64,000 nucleotides of DNA from Syngnathus acus. Lineage: Eukaryota; Chordata; Actinopteri; Syngnathiformes; Syngnathidae. Location: the NCBI RefSeq assembly GCF_901709675.1, contig NC_051090.1, positions 9,872,842-9,936,841 of the forward strand, given 5' to 3'. A program made the position numbers and the translations under genes. The notes under the pieces were generated by a model. It did not search any database, was not told the DNA's origin, and saw nothing but the letters and a program-made list of their open reading frames with translations. Below are positions 1 through 15,900 of the stretch, one piece after another; the stretch's first letter is position 1; each line of letters begins with the position of its first letter.

Positions 1-170
1 TGAAACTGGTTTGCAAAAATAAATTAATCTAGTGGGTTAGATGAATAAATGTACTTATGATAAGTATCATACTAGTGATACTAAGTATCATGACTTAATT
101 GATAAGTGACAATTTAATAGCGACTCTCCGGAAAGTCAACTGCTCCGCTCGCAGGCAACTCCGTAATCTG

Positions 171-261
171 ATTGGCTAATGATAACAAAAATAGATTTTG
201 ATTGGCTGGACGCTCCACCATGTCCAATGTTTCATTGGCCGTAGTCCTCGTCTCATCCAAT
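171..261. promoter_or_regulatory. CCAAT-box cluster, probable scml2 promoter
   Basis: Five CCAAT pentamers lie within about 90 bp: ATTGG at 171-175, 201-205 and 234-238, and CCAAT at 224-228 and 257-261. Most are about 30 bp apart and both orientations occur. This arrangement is typical of NF-Y-driven, TATA-less promoters. A candidate noncoding exon with a good splice donor (after 433) follows just downstream, so the cluster is inferred to drive scml2. It could also serve a divergent gene outside the window. Confidence 0.55.
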
Positions 262-299
262 CAAAGTTTCGTTGGAGAGCTGGTAAGCGTCCCATCTTC

Positions 300-433
300 G
301 GCACATATTACATGCGTGTCGCACACACACTCACGCACACAAAACAGAAGAGGGGAAAAGATGGCAGCTGGGGATTAGGCAAAGAAAAAAGTGCTTACAT
401 TTTTCTGCGATTTTCCCAGAAAAGGCGTCACCG
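300..433 (+). other. scml2: Candidate noncoding first exon of scml2
   Basis: The sequence before 433 ends in a strong donor (CCG then GTAAGTT). It lies downstream of the CCAAT cluster and upstream of the first coding exon. It contains a tiny upstream ORF, ATG at 361 with a stop at 376-378 (5 codons), which cannot encode the protein. The transcription start is not defined by sequence, so the left edge is approximate. Confidence 0.4.
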
Positions 434-1482
434 GTAAGTTAACTCTGCCTACGAAATTAAACTTATTTGGAGCGACTATTAAATAAAACCCAAATAAAAG
501 TGTTGGGCAAATTAATCGGGATGGAAGGGAGGACGATGTCGCCCGCCTTACGGTCAAAAATAAAGAAAAGAAAGAAAGAAAGAAACGTTAGCCAACCCAG
601 TTAGCAAGCGCAGCTAACTTGTCAACAAGGGGCTCCGGCTATTACCTGGCGCACGTTGTATACTGCGTAATGTTTACACGTCATAGCAGTGTCTGGTCTA
701 TAATTTGTGGACCACAATAGTTTGTTTATTATTAGTTTATAATGTATGTACAACATTTGGCTAACCTATGGACGTTAGCTGGATAATGTAAAGTGATATG
801 AGTACATTTTCTCATTACATAACCGGCAGCATACCGGTAACGCATGAATTGTTACATAATTACTGTCATGCAGACGTTTCAAACTTTAAACCATACTTGG
901 TTCAAGAAATTTTAATTTTGAATTCAAAATGATTCTAAAAAAAAAAAAAGTTGAAAAACGATCTAAGAAAATAATTTTACAAGACTACAAAACACAAAGT
1001 GGTAATTTTTACAATGTTCAAGTAATTGTTTACAATAAAGATTGAAAAACCCTGAAAATGCAATTTTATAAGGCTAAAGTTGTGTGATGTAAAAAAAAAG
1101 TTGCAATTTTAATCACAGTTATCCAAGTAGAAAATATTTTTACCCTTATCCACAATATTATGAAGTTGTATTTTTACCAAAAAGACATATTTGAAATTAT
1201 GTACCATATGTCCGGGAATAGATTAAAATGTTCAAGTTGTCATTTAAAAGAATTCAGAATTGTATGACAATTGTATGATTCTGGAAGCATTTCGAGTTTT
1301 TATCATTTTTGTGTTTCCAGAGACAAAATGTAAATATTTCACATTTTGCAACCAATTTGTGTCCATGTCTGTGACTGTATTTTCATCTTTGCAATATGTA
1401 TTTCTGTGACAAAAAGCCCACAGGCAGCAGCAGCAAAAGCAGCCTCTTATTGGGTTACAAAAGGTCCGCATTTCAAGGCAAC
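434..1482 (+). other. scml2 5' intron and leader, AT-rich
   Basis: AT-rich sequence with A-runs and no coding signal. Near its right end, at about 1418-1446, is a series of CAG-type candidate acceptors (CCACAG, then GCAGCAGCAGC, then AAAAGCAG). One of these probably begins the exon carrying the scml2 start codon at 1483. Confidence 0.4.
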
Positions 1483-5754
<4,272 letters not shown>

Positions 5755-8432
5755 CCCACAACTTGATCATAGAGGACAGCAAGAAGACCCACTAGTGTGA
5801 CCCACTACCTTCTCCAACTTTTGGAGAGTGAAGGTTTTCCCTCCATAGTGTTCTTCTGACTTTCTATTATCCGGGATGCACCACAGAGACTGAAGAATGT
5901 TTCCCAACGCATTTCGTTACACACTCACACCTCATGTCGTTTAACGGCGTATTAACAAGGAATGGGCACCATTGACAACGACAGTGAAGGGGAAAGGAAC
6001 CAAGCCTTGCAAATAGAGAAAATCTGCAACTAACTGACACTCTTACCCGCACTTATGTCACATGCCAATCAGTCATTAGCGTTTGTTCGAGCATTCAAAA
6101 GCGTATATATTTTCAAGCCGAGCGAAATTGTAATCGTCAGTCCACCATTACAATTTCAAATACCCCCCCCCAAATCCAATATCAGTGTACCTACCTCCAA
6201 ACCATTTGACTCTAAAGTTTTGCTTATCTTAACCAGAATCCCTTGTTGCATGAGGCCAAAGGGACAATCCTGGTGCATCCTAAACTCCCAGCTGCTGCCT
6301 TCACGCTTTGTTCAATGACACTGAAGCAGTTGGTCCTGATGGCGTGTCATCAAGAGGTGAATGAGGAGGCAGTACCAAAGGTAGAAAAATGCAGCCCATT
6401 TAATGCCTTGCTGTCTTTGTCCTTCTTCATCTGCATTTCGCAGTTAGCAAACAACTGTCGATACATTGCTGCCACCTACTGTACCTATGCCGTCAATTAA
6501 GTCTACGCAAGCAAAACCTGTTTCATAAACAAGCAAAAATGAGATCAAATATCAAATGCCCATCCCTGATGTGACTCATGAACTCACCACATAGTCACGT
6601 ATTAGTCTAACATTTCCTAAGGATTTTATATTTGATTTGACTTAGTATTTGTCAGCCCACTCTTCCTGGCTTTAACACACGAGCATGCTGCCGAATGTAT
6701 ATTTTGTAAATGATGGAATTTTTTAGTCTATTTGTAACATGAAATAGGAAATACTGTCCCAACACGGCGCTATTGCAAGCGACAACTCTCAGGTCAATGG
6801 TGTTTTTTAGCGCCATCTTTTAAACACATGCAAATTTGTGATTGATGTGATGGATTGGATTATGTTTTTAACCTAACCTCAAGTATTTGATAAAAGTCTT
6901 GCGTCATTTGCTGATTTTTAGATGTTGAAGCAAAGGAGGGAGCTTCCCGTTTAGTCAGGCTGTAATCTTGTCTAATTGGAGAAAGTGCTTTGCCACCATT
7001 TTCAGGCATCTTTGTGAAATTGAACACAAAGACAATTAGGAGGATAAGTTTTAAAAAATCCATTCACTCACAAATGCTAAAGCACAAATATGTGGGTTTC
7101 TTTGTTCTTTTTTGTTGTTGTTTTTGACTAATATAAAAGATCCAATCAATCTTCCTCTTTCTGTCAATTTGTATTTGAAACATTTCTTATGATATTGCAT
7201 TAGATAAAAGACTTGTGTTCACTTTGTTGTCCACTTTACTTTTCACGAGCACTGTATAGCAACAACACCAGCAAAAGTTTTCTATAATACCAAGAATTCC
7301 AAATTCAAAGGCACTCATTTGGTGGAAAAAACTTTATTAAAAATTATGACCCAATAATGCTTAATCATCAAAATGTTGTTGTGACTTAGCTTTAGGGGTC
7401 ACCAGAGTGAGTGACCCATAAGATCTGTTTCATTTTCAAGCTGTATAAATATTCATTCATCCTCACATGGGTTATTATTAATATTATTTTACAAAGAATA
7501 AATTAACAAAGTTGATGAGATCAAACAGACAAAATGTACATGATAAATAATAATAAATATAGATCTAGCGCGTAAGGCTTTCATTTGTTCATCACAAACA
7601 TAATCACAATTCAACAGGCACAAAACCCTGTCACCTTTTTCTTCTTGTTCACTAAACTACCACCACAAAGTGCACTCGGGAAGGAAAACAAACTAACAGC
7701 CAAGTTAGCATCACTGCTAAGCCTAACGCTAATCTCATCACACTTATGTACGCAGACTGTTTGAACGCTGTGTAATAAAAAAAAAAAAAAAAAAACTGGC
7801 CTCACAAATACACAAAAATGTGCTCAAAGTTAAACACTTTTTTTCCTTGTAATGATACAAATTTGCATTACCAGCAGTCAAGCTACAAAAGATACAACTT
7901 GTGTATTGGTTGGGATTATTAAAAAAAAAAAAAAAAAACGCTCACCAAATGAAGCTGCCATATGCTAACAGCTCTTGCCAACTGGGCTTTCCCAAAGCTA
8001 AAGGCGCAAACGACCTATTTGACCTCAAGCACGTCAAACAGATCAGTGATTTCCCAAGCATTTGGTGAAAGGAAAATTTCACGAGTGCCTTGGCTCGATA
8101 AAGGTTAGGAAATATTGAAACACATCCCGTGGACCCGTAGTGCCGTTAACTTGGACGTAAAGAAGGAAAAAGCCCTTGAGTGTGCTCTTGAGCAAACCCT
8201 GCCTAGGTCTGACTTGGGGTTAGGCAACTCCGGGCCAAGAGCGCCGCAGTCTTGCTTCTTACGTTTCTCTCTTCCAACACACTCATCAGCAAGCTCCGTA
8301 AAAGCCTCAAAACACATCGTGATCATTTCAGTCAAGTGTGTTGGAGTAGGAAAACGTCTGGGACCGGAGTTGCCTGTCCTCGGTCTAACCGGTGTGTTCC
8401 AGTGTTTGTTGCACTGCTGGCGGGGTTGCCAC
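5755..8432. other. Convergent 3' UTR and intergenic region, scml2/rai2
   Basis: No coding exon is supported here. The left part is probably scml2 3' UTR and the right part rai2 3' UTR. Candidate poly(A) hexamers are AATAAA at 7497-7502 (+) and TTTATT at 7333-7338, which is AATAAA on the minus strand. Both are weak assignments, because the two would make the transcripts overlap at their 3' ends. A-runs of about 18-20 bases occur near 7776 and 7921. Confidence 0.4.
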
Positions 8433-9830
8433 TTACTTCCTGGGTAAAAGCGTCGCCAGTCTCTGCTTCTTGATGGGCAGGAAGTGGATCCCCTGCGAGC
8501 TCACTTTCTTCAGCTTGATGGCACGGTTTTTACCAGCGACCCTCTTCAGGGATGTGTCGGGATCATGCTGGGAGGTCTGGGGTGGAAGGGGCGTTGGCAG
8601 CTCAAAAAGCTGGGCTGGCATCCCCTGGATCCCATCTCGTTTGATGGAGAAGTTCTTGGTGGACACCCCTTTGAGGCCCTTGATCTTCCCACACAAGATG
8701 GCCGGGATGGAGTCCTTAACTGAGACAATAACCTTGGCCGTCTGCGGGTTGCTGACGATTGCCAGATTGGGCGACCCCGGCCCCAGGGAGGCAGACCCAC
8801 CAGCGCCGCCATCCAACATCCACTTGTGCTGACGACTGAAGTCCAGAGATGCCAGACTACCCAGGATTTTGGAGTCAAGATTGGCGCTACGTTCCATAGA
8901 GCGCTTGGGACCATGGGACAGGGCGTGGTGTCTCTGGGTGGCAGGCACAGACAAGTCCAGCACGCTGTCTTGATGCTGTGGACTGAGGTATTCCTGTTTG
9001 GGTTCGACGGGCCACGGTCCTCGCATGGACAGGTCCAGGACTTGCGGCGATGAGCTACTCTGCACTGAGTCTAGGTCTCTGGGAGTCTGAGTGCTTTTGG
9101 TTTCCATGCAGATGGCTTTTGGCAGGTTGCTCTTGGAGTCTTCCGTCTGAGGAATGGGGATGGGTAGCGGGATCGGCAAAGGAACCGGCAACGGGATCAC
9201 AACAGGATATGGGACCAGGAGAGTTGCGGGAGGAACCAGTGGGGCCAAAGGGGACGAGTAGGTGGGCGGAAAGAATGGGGAGCCTGGGGATTGGCAGGTG
9301 CTGGGACCGGTTTGGGGTGGGAAAAGATCCTGTAGGATTGCGGCAAAGGCGGGATTCTGGAGGAGGGAGAGCAGGTTGCCATCCTGCGTGGGTTCTGCAA
9401 CAGACTTCTGCTCCACGAAGGACAACGGATTGGGGCACAGGATATTGTTCTGGGGGATCACAGCAGGATCCAAGACCAGCGGGAGGGAGACCTGGTTGGT
9501 GCCTGTCAGCAAGTAGGGCGCCGCCCCCATCGATCCCAGTTGGGGCCCGTGAGCCGCCGCCATCTGGAGGTGGATGGGGAGCATCAGTGGGTTTTCTCCC
9601 AGACACACGGGGTGCAGAACGGTGGTGGCCATTTTCAGAGCCACACCACCCGCTGGAGCACAAGTTTCCGCTCCTACCGCTGACCCAGGTGGCTCCGCAA
9701 GCTCTACCTTGCTTAATCCCACCGTGCAGGAGTCCTGGGAAGCCGACGGAACAACGCCTTGGTTCTCTTTCTCTGGAATTTCTGCTTCTCCCACCATGTC
9801 AGAGCGCAACACTTCATCAGACGCTTCCAT
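8433..9830 (-). CDS. rai2: Rai2, retinoic acid-induced protein 2
   Basis: An uninterrupted 465-aa reading frame, consistent with the single-coding-exon structure of human RAI2 (about 530 aa). A splice acceptor (TTTTTCTAG) lies at 9881-9884, so the exon starts at 9880, 50 bases before the ATG. Recognisable blocks are KMATTVLHPVCLGENPLMLP near residues 67-86, the segment SSPLAPLVPPATLLVPYPVV then a Pro/Ile-rich repeat to about 227, KVIVSVKDSIPAILCGKIKG, and the C-terminus LPIKKQRLATLLPRK, nearly identical to the human end. Two VLDLS motifs (264-268 and 290-294) correspond to the paired ALDLS motifs that bind the corepressors CtBP1/2. The protein is inferred to be a nuclear transcriptional co-regulator. 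The main loss relative to human is in the N-terminal and middle regions. Confidence 0.95.
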   Translation of the reverse strand: MEASDEVLRSDMVGEAEIPEKENQGVVPSASQDSCTVGLSKVELAEPPGSAVGAETCAPAGGVALKMATTVLHPVCLGENPLMLPIHLQMAAAHGPQLGSMGAAPYLLTGTNQVSLPLVLDPAVIPQNNILCPNPLSFVEQKSVAEPTQDGNLLSLLQNPAFAAILQDLFPPQTGPSTCQSPGSPFFPPTYSSPLAPLVPPATLLVPYPVVIPLPVPLPIPLPIPIPQTEDSKSNLPKAICMETKSTQTPRDLDSVQSSSSPQVLDLSMRGPWPVEPKQEYLSPQHQDSVLDLSVPATQRHHALSHGPKRSMERSANLDSKILGSLASLDFSRQHKWMLDGGAGGSASLGPGSPNLAIVSNPQTAKVIVSVKDSIPAILCGKIKGLKGVSTKNFSIKRDGIQGMPAQLFELPTPLPPQTSQHDPDTSLKRVAGKNRAIKLKKVSSQGIHFLPIKKQRLATLLPRK

Positions 9831-9880
9831 AATTCCAAGGCTGAGTCTTCATTCAGTAGAGACACTCGACCATTGTCATT

Positions 9881-12800
9881 CTAGAAAAATAAAAGATAAA
9901 AACTGTAAATAAAAATAAATAAACTTTTTAAACGTTTTATTTATTAAATTATAATTTCTTGCTGTCGTTACATACGGACGTCCAGGACGGCAAAGTTCGC
10001 GGTGACGCGCACGTACTGGAGGAGCGTGACGTGAGCGCGCCTCGGTTGCCATAAGAACAGAAGACGAACATGAGTGACACTTAGCATTAGCCTGCTAGCA
10101 TGCTAACCTTCCGCTAAAACCCACACTAATCAGCCGAGCCACGCGACAACAACGAGCCACACCAAATCAAACAGGACATCTCAATAACAACACGATGCTA
10201 TAAATGCAGAATTTTGCAAATATCTATTTAAAAATAAAATCAACCGGAGCCAAGCCTGCGTCATCATCCCTTTTTCTCCCTTCCCTTTAACGTTGGTCCA
10301 TCAATGAAATGTTCAAGTCGTCACCTCACACACAGAGAAGATCAAAGCAGACACACGGCGGCAGTTCGAGCGCAGCCGGCGACGACAAGCCACCCCCCTC
10401 CGTGATTGGTAAAAGATTGCAATAAATATTACTAATAATTATAAACCGCATAATAGAGGGGGGAAAAGCGATTGGGCTTATCTGGTCATTGCGGTGCTCT
10501 CGCTTCTCTTCACCGGCCAAGTGACGCCACGTCGGAATTGCGCGCGCAGCATCCGTACAAGCCACTCCCCCAATTAATAAAATGTTTAACCTTTACCTAA
10601 AAAATATTATCTTTTTATTTTTGAAAACACATCATTTTTTTCAAAATATTAGACTTGTTTCGACATGACCTTTAGCTAAAACTTGAAAATGCGCTCTCTA
10701 AATTATTGTATTAAACCACAAAATTATCCAACTTATTTCCTAAAAATATCCCCATATTTTTTTGTCTCATCAAATATGCAGTCTTGATGTGGGGGTGGGT
10801 TGGATTCCCCCAAGGTCCCTATCAGTCTCCAGCAGCCTCAGGCTTAGCTTGAAGGCCCATCAGGGAGAGTTGGGGGTGCTTATATTGTTCCACGGGGAAG
10901 TGCTTTAATGCACTATAATGAGTCCACCCCCCTCTATAACACCCGGGTGGCGGATTTTGGTGTGATTGCATGTCCCTGCACCCCCAAAAATCTCATTTAT
11001 TGTTCCTCCTTTAACATGTGTTCTCTGAAACGGTCAGCGCCAGCATACATGTTTTTCTTCGATCATATATTTTCCCCAAAAAATATGGCCTTGGAAATAA
11101 ATTAATTTAAAAAGTACAAGTCGTTGAATGGCTTTTAATCCGAGGGATTTCCCGGTCTCCCCCTAGTGGTTAAATTTGAAGTTGTATCGACATGACAATG
11201 AAAGGCAAGGTGATGTTTTTCCAAGCAGTCACATTTATTTCTCCTTTTGTAGGCTACACGTTTAAACTCCATCACGTCGTTTACTAACAAAATAAATACA
11301 AGACATTTTTTCCCAAAGCTCAGAAATGTACAACACTTTAGAGTCCATGTAAACACGTTTTGTATTCTTTTTTTGTACACGATTCACCCAACGCTCATCT
11401 CATTTACAGTTTTGTACAAAATCTAACTACGTCCACAAGATAGCGTTGTAGTCTGAAATGATCCGGTACCACGTCAATACTCGTTAGTTCGAGCGAGGAA
11501 GTACACTAATAAACAAAGGTCACAAAAATCACTTAATCAGTGCTAAAACAAAACAATAAAAAAGATGGAATGACATAAAATTCTTTGTGTACCCTGTTAG
11601 CATCTTCGCTATGATAACGTGTCATTAATATACACACAAGTTAGTGGGTGGAGGGTTTTAAGGCCAAGCGGATTGTACAAAGGGGCAACATTGGCATAAA
11701 GTTCCTTATTCTTTAGGACAATAAAAATGATTTCAGTCAGTGTCTATTATTGCAATGTGTCATCTCATAAAACAATAGAGCTCTGGATAAAATAGACTTT
11801 GCTTTTATTGCTTAAGTGTGGGATGGGGAGGGCCTGGGTGGGGGTTACCGAAGGGCGTCACAAAATTAGTGTCCAACCTGGTTCCGACATGCGTAATACT
11901 TACTCAACCTTTTCCAAACGTTCTTAAAAAACACACCAAGTCAACCAAACCACAAACAAAACACCTTTTTTTCTTGAAAAAAAAAAGTCGATCCGCTAAA
12001 CATCATTACAACACCTCCCACGTTTTTTCTTCTTCTCCGCACGTAAAACTACCTGCTCTCCACCATGGCACATATCGTCAACTTTATTTATTTTTTTGCT
12101 TTTACCGTGGTACAGTTACAAAAAATCTTAATTTAAAAGTATCTCATGAGTGGTTTGCGCCAAGCAGTCTGACTTGTGATGTATTCACAGAATACATATA
12201 ATTTTTCAATATTTTTTATGTCTGCATGTCGGCAAGAATTAGAGACACAAGAAGAAAAATGATTATGTAAGAAAAAAAAGTCCTGCAATTTGTAATTTAT
12301 TTAGTTCATTAAGTTGTTTTTGTATTGTAACTTTAACCCCCAAAAGATGTAAATTCTCGGGAAAAATGCCAAATATTTTCAAAAGGGAAAAAATATAGTC
12401 ATTTTCATGGGTATTAAAATAGTTTTCTAAGAAAATATTCAGGATTTAGTGTATACTATGCTAGTGTATAAAAAAACAGTCAATCCCTTTCTCCAAAAAT
12501 ACATAGATAATGTTTTTTGCTATTTGACGTTTTGCATGAAAATATTCGACTTAATTTCTGTAAAATGTTCCATTTTGGCAAAAAATTTCCATTTTTTTCC
12601 CTCCGATATATTGAACTTTTTTTCCCTCTAAAATACAACTATTGTTCTCAAAAGTTTTATCTGGAAAATTTTGAGTTAAAAACATACAAGTCTTGTCTTT
12701 GTCCTAAAAATATTTTCTCCTCTAAAATATTTTCATGTGTTTGACTTTTTTTTGGGGGGGGAAACAAACGTAAACATTTGACCTATCCCCCTCAAACTAT

Positions 12801-12988
12801 GTAAAACTCTCTCGAAAACATATTGCTGTAAAACTAAATGTTCTGTAAAATTACATAAATTATTATTTATTTATTTATTTATTTATTTTCATGAAAATAG
12901 GAGTCTTTCCCACCTCCAAGTTGTTGTTCTTAATAGCTGACGTGTTTTGGACATGACGTGCGGCGAAGGAAGACGAAGACGGGTGTCG
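9881..12988. other. rai2 upstream region and nhs 3' flank
   Basis: No coding exon is supported. CpG-rich patches at about 9960-10060 (with a CRE-like TGACGTGA) and 10320-10570 are candidate rai2 promoter or noncoding first exon. From about 10600 to 12900 the sequence is AT-rich with many T- and A-runs and probably holds the nhs 3' UTR. Confidence 0.4.
12865..12888 (-). promoter_or_regulatory. ATTT repeat carrying tandem AATAAA on the nhs strand
   Basis: A run of TTTA units (12865-12888) reads as overlapping AATAAA hexamers on the minus strand, about 100-125 bp past the nhs stop codon. It could supply a proximal poly(A) signal. Further hexamers lie farther downstream, so actual use is unknown. 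Confidence 0.4.
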
Positions 12989-15900
12989 TCAGGCGAATCG
13001 CGGGCGCGGCGTGGCCGGCTCGTCGTCGTGGGGGCTGCCGTCTGAGTTCTCGGCCTCGCCCTCAGAGATGGCCTGCATGGGCGCCGAGTAAAAGCGAGCA
13101 CGCGCGGCGTAGCGGCTGCTGTTGGCGGGCGGCGGTACCCTGGCGCGGCCCAACCTGGATTGGGCTGACACCCAGGATTTGGGCGAGAAGAAGCACTCGG
13201 CATCTGGAGACCTGGCCGTCGCCTCAGCCGTTTCTGTCAGCGCCTCGTCGTCTCCCGCCGCGTGACCTTTGGGAGTCACGGGACTCTTGAGGATCTCGGT
13301 GGCCGACATGCGGTAGCTGGACTCGGAGCGGCTGCCCTTCTTGAGCAGAAGCAGTTTGAACTCCTCGTTGGAGGTGCTGGACTTCTTGACGTTCCTGTAG
13401 ATGGCGCCGGGTGTCCTCTGAGGGCCCGAATGCGCCGACGAGGGCGAGCTGCTCGCAGGGCACGGGGAGCTGGCGGGGCTGCTGCCACTAGGGGGCGGCG
13501 GTGTGTTGTTTAAGGATGACGGGCCGTTCCTCGCAGACAGCTCGCCGGAATCCTTCCTGCCTAACACTTTCCTTTTCGACCTGAGTTGGAAAAAAACCCC
13601 TCCAGTTAAACATATGATGCAATTTTTCCAACTTCTAAATAAAACTTTTTCTCTCTTGTTCTGGGAACAATATGACTTATTTTCTGAAAAGTCAACAACT
13701 TTTTTGTGTTCAGGAGGAAGAGCAGACTGTCGCGAGCAAGTGAGCAGGCGCTCACTCACCTGTGGATGACGGCAAACAGGTCGTCGGTGGTTCGGCTTTT
13801 GACGGGCGACAGGAAGATGCCGTTGTCGTCCGCGCACGACTTGTCGCTCGCTGCTGCCGAGCCTGCCAAACAACGTGACGTTTGAACATATCTCAGACAA
13901 ATATGCTCGTCTACGTACACGTGTTCATTTTCTGAGAAGAATATTGCATTTTACCATAAGTTCCTTCCCTTACTTTTGCTCAGGTTCTCCTCAGCAGCAG
14001 ATTCCTCTCCCTGGTTTACTGCTGACTCAGCATCTTGGTTTTCTTTTTCACTTCCCGGACTGGCGTCAGGCGTGTGATCCAGACATGGCGTTGAGGGGCA
14101 GAGATGTTGGTCAAGCGGCGGCAAGGAAGATTCTGCGTCTTCCTCCATTTCCTCATCTGGTGGCGGCGGCGACGACTCTGCGGTGGTTTCACCATTGACA
14201 AGCTCGTCATTGGAAGAGCCCGCCACCTGGAGATCATCTAACGAGGCTTGGGGGTCAGCGACGCTGTCGGAGTTGACTGTGAAATAGTTGTCGTCATGAG
14301 GACTTGGGTCCAAATCCTTGGGGATGGAGCGCAGCTGGACGGCGTGCAGCGCTGCGGGAGTGATGGTCAGGAAAGGTCCGTTCGCTATCTCAGCTTTGGC
14401 CGACTCGGCCTTTCCATGATGATTTTGGATTGGCGTCTTCTCGTCGCAATGAAAGGCACTTAAGGAGATGGTAGGCAAGTCCAGGTCCTGCTTGGATGCG
14501 AGAGAGGATTTCCTTTCTGGAACTTTGGGTTTCCGCTTTGCGCAGGAAGGAGACTGCGGGCCGGGGAAGAAAGTGGCGGGTAAGGCGGACGTCGGGGTCT
14601 CTGACTGGCTAGAGTAGCCGCTGGAGGGGCTGGCCAAGCCCGCCAGCTTGAAGTCACCCTCGGCGGGTGTGAGCGAGGGCGTGGTGGCCCCAGAGCCCGA
14701 CTGGGATGCCTGCGACTCGGCGCCGTCCTGCGACTTGACGCACTCCACCACCGTGGTGCCGGTGGCTGTGCTGGAGTTAGATAAAGAGCGGTAAGGGTCA
14801 CTGGATTTCAGGTCGTTCAGGAGCCACAGGTCCGCGTAGTCTGACTGGACCACGCCCTCTCCTTTGAAGGAATGCGCATCCGTGGAGGTGAAAACACCCA
14901 AATCGGCCAGCTCCAAAGAATCGTCCACCCCCCAGACACCGGGAAGCTCTCCACCTGATGAGGCGGACAAGACCAACTGCAGGTTTTTCTCCTTGGACAG
15001 CGGCAGCTTGGCTTCCGTGAGGACCGCAACGCCACCCTCATCGTGTATCATCCGGAGCGACGAGCTGCGCCTGGGCGGACAAGGTTTGGCTTTTGGTTTC
15101 CTCAAGGACAGGCAGCGTCGCCCCAGGGTCGCGTTGTCCGAGTAGATGTACGTGAAGCTCCTGCTGCCTTTCAGCCCGCAGTCAAAGTGCATGGAGGTGT
15201 AGTAACCTTCCGTGTCCTCCGAGTAGTGCGACACCGTGTCAGCTTTCTCCGAGGGCGGCTTGTCGGAGAAGCTGCTCTCACACGTGGCCATGCTGGTGAA
15301 GCTCGGGCAGCCCAGACTGCTCTCGGCCTCCCTGCTAGGCTCGGGGCTCAAGTCATGAGGATGACGAGCGGGGTCCGAGTGCGAGTAGTTCCATTCGCCC
15401 TCCCCGGGAGCGCCCGCTTCCTCTAAGATGTCCATCGCCGTGGAGGAGAAGGAGCCCGCCCTCTGAGTCCGCAGCCCGGCGAAGGGATCCAGCGTGAAGC
15501 TGGGGTGGTCCACGGCGCCGGCGTTCAAGGAGAGCTCTGAGTCGCAGCGGGCCAGCGGGGACGTCCCCGGGGCAAGGGTCTCCGAGGTCTGCGAGGGGCA
15601 CGTGGAGCTACTGCCACTCCAGTTCCCGCTGGAGGACTGGTGCTCGTCCTTGTGGTCCACAGGGCCCCCCAAAACGTTGGCTGCCGACACCGAGTGCACG
15701 GGACTGCTGAAGGTGTCCGAGCTGGACGACATATCGCAGCTGCCCATCTCGGCCATGCGGGGCAGCTGCGAGCGCGCCCGCTCCGCCCAACTCCTCTCGG
15801 GCATCCTCGACAGCTGCTCCGACCCGCCCCGGTCCTCGGTGCCTTCCTCCCCGTCCTTCAGGATCAGCTCCTCCTCGCCATTGAAAGGAGAAAGTTCCAC

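Noticed and set aside
7776-7938. A-runs that could mark a processed pseudogene
   Set aside because: No coding remnant or target-site duplication precedes them. They look like simple homopolymers in 3' UTR or intergenic DNA.
8105-8433. Possible extra 3' exon of rai2, because a GTAAGT overlaps the stop codon
   Set aside because: The frame before the stop already ends LPIKKQRLATLLPRK, matching the human C-terminus. The donor-like string and the downstream open frame are probably chance.
9050-9832. Open frame of 260 codons on the plus strand
   Set aside because: It is antisense to rai2 and arises from its GC-rich coding bias. The minus-strand frame matches RAI2 along its length.
10040-10062. 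X-box-like GTTGCCATAAGAAC near the rai2 upstream region
   Set aside because: The right half does not fit the RFX palindrome well enough, and the context gives no support.
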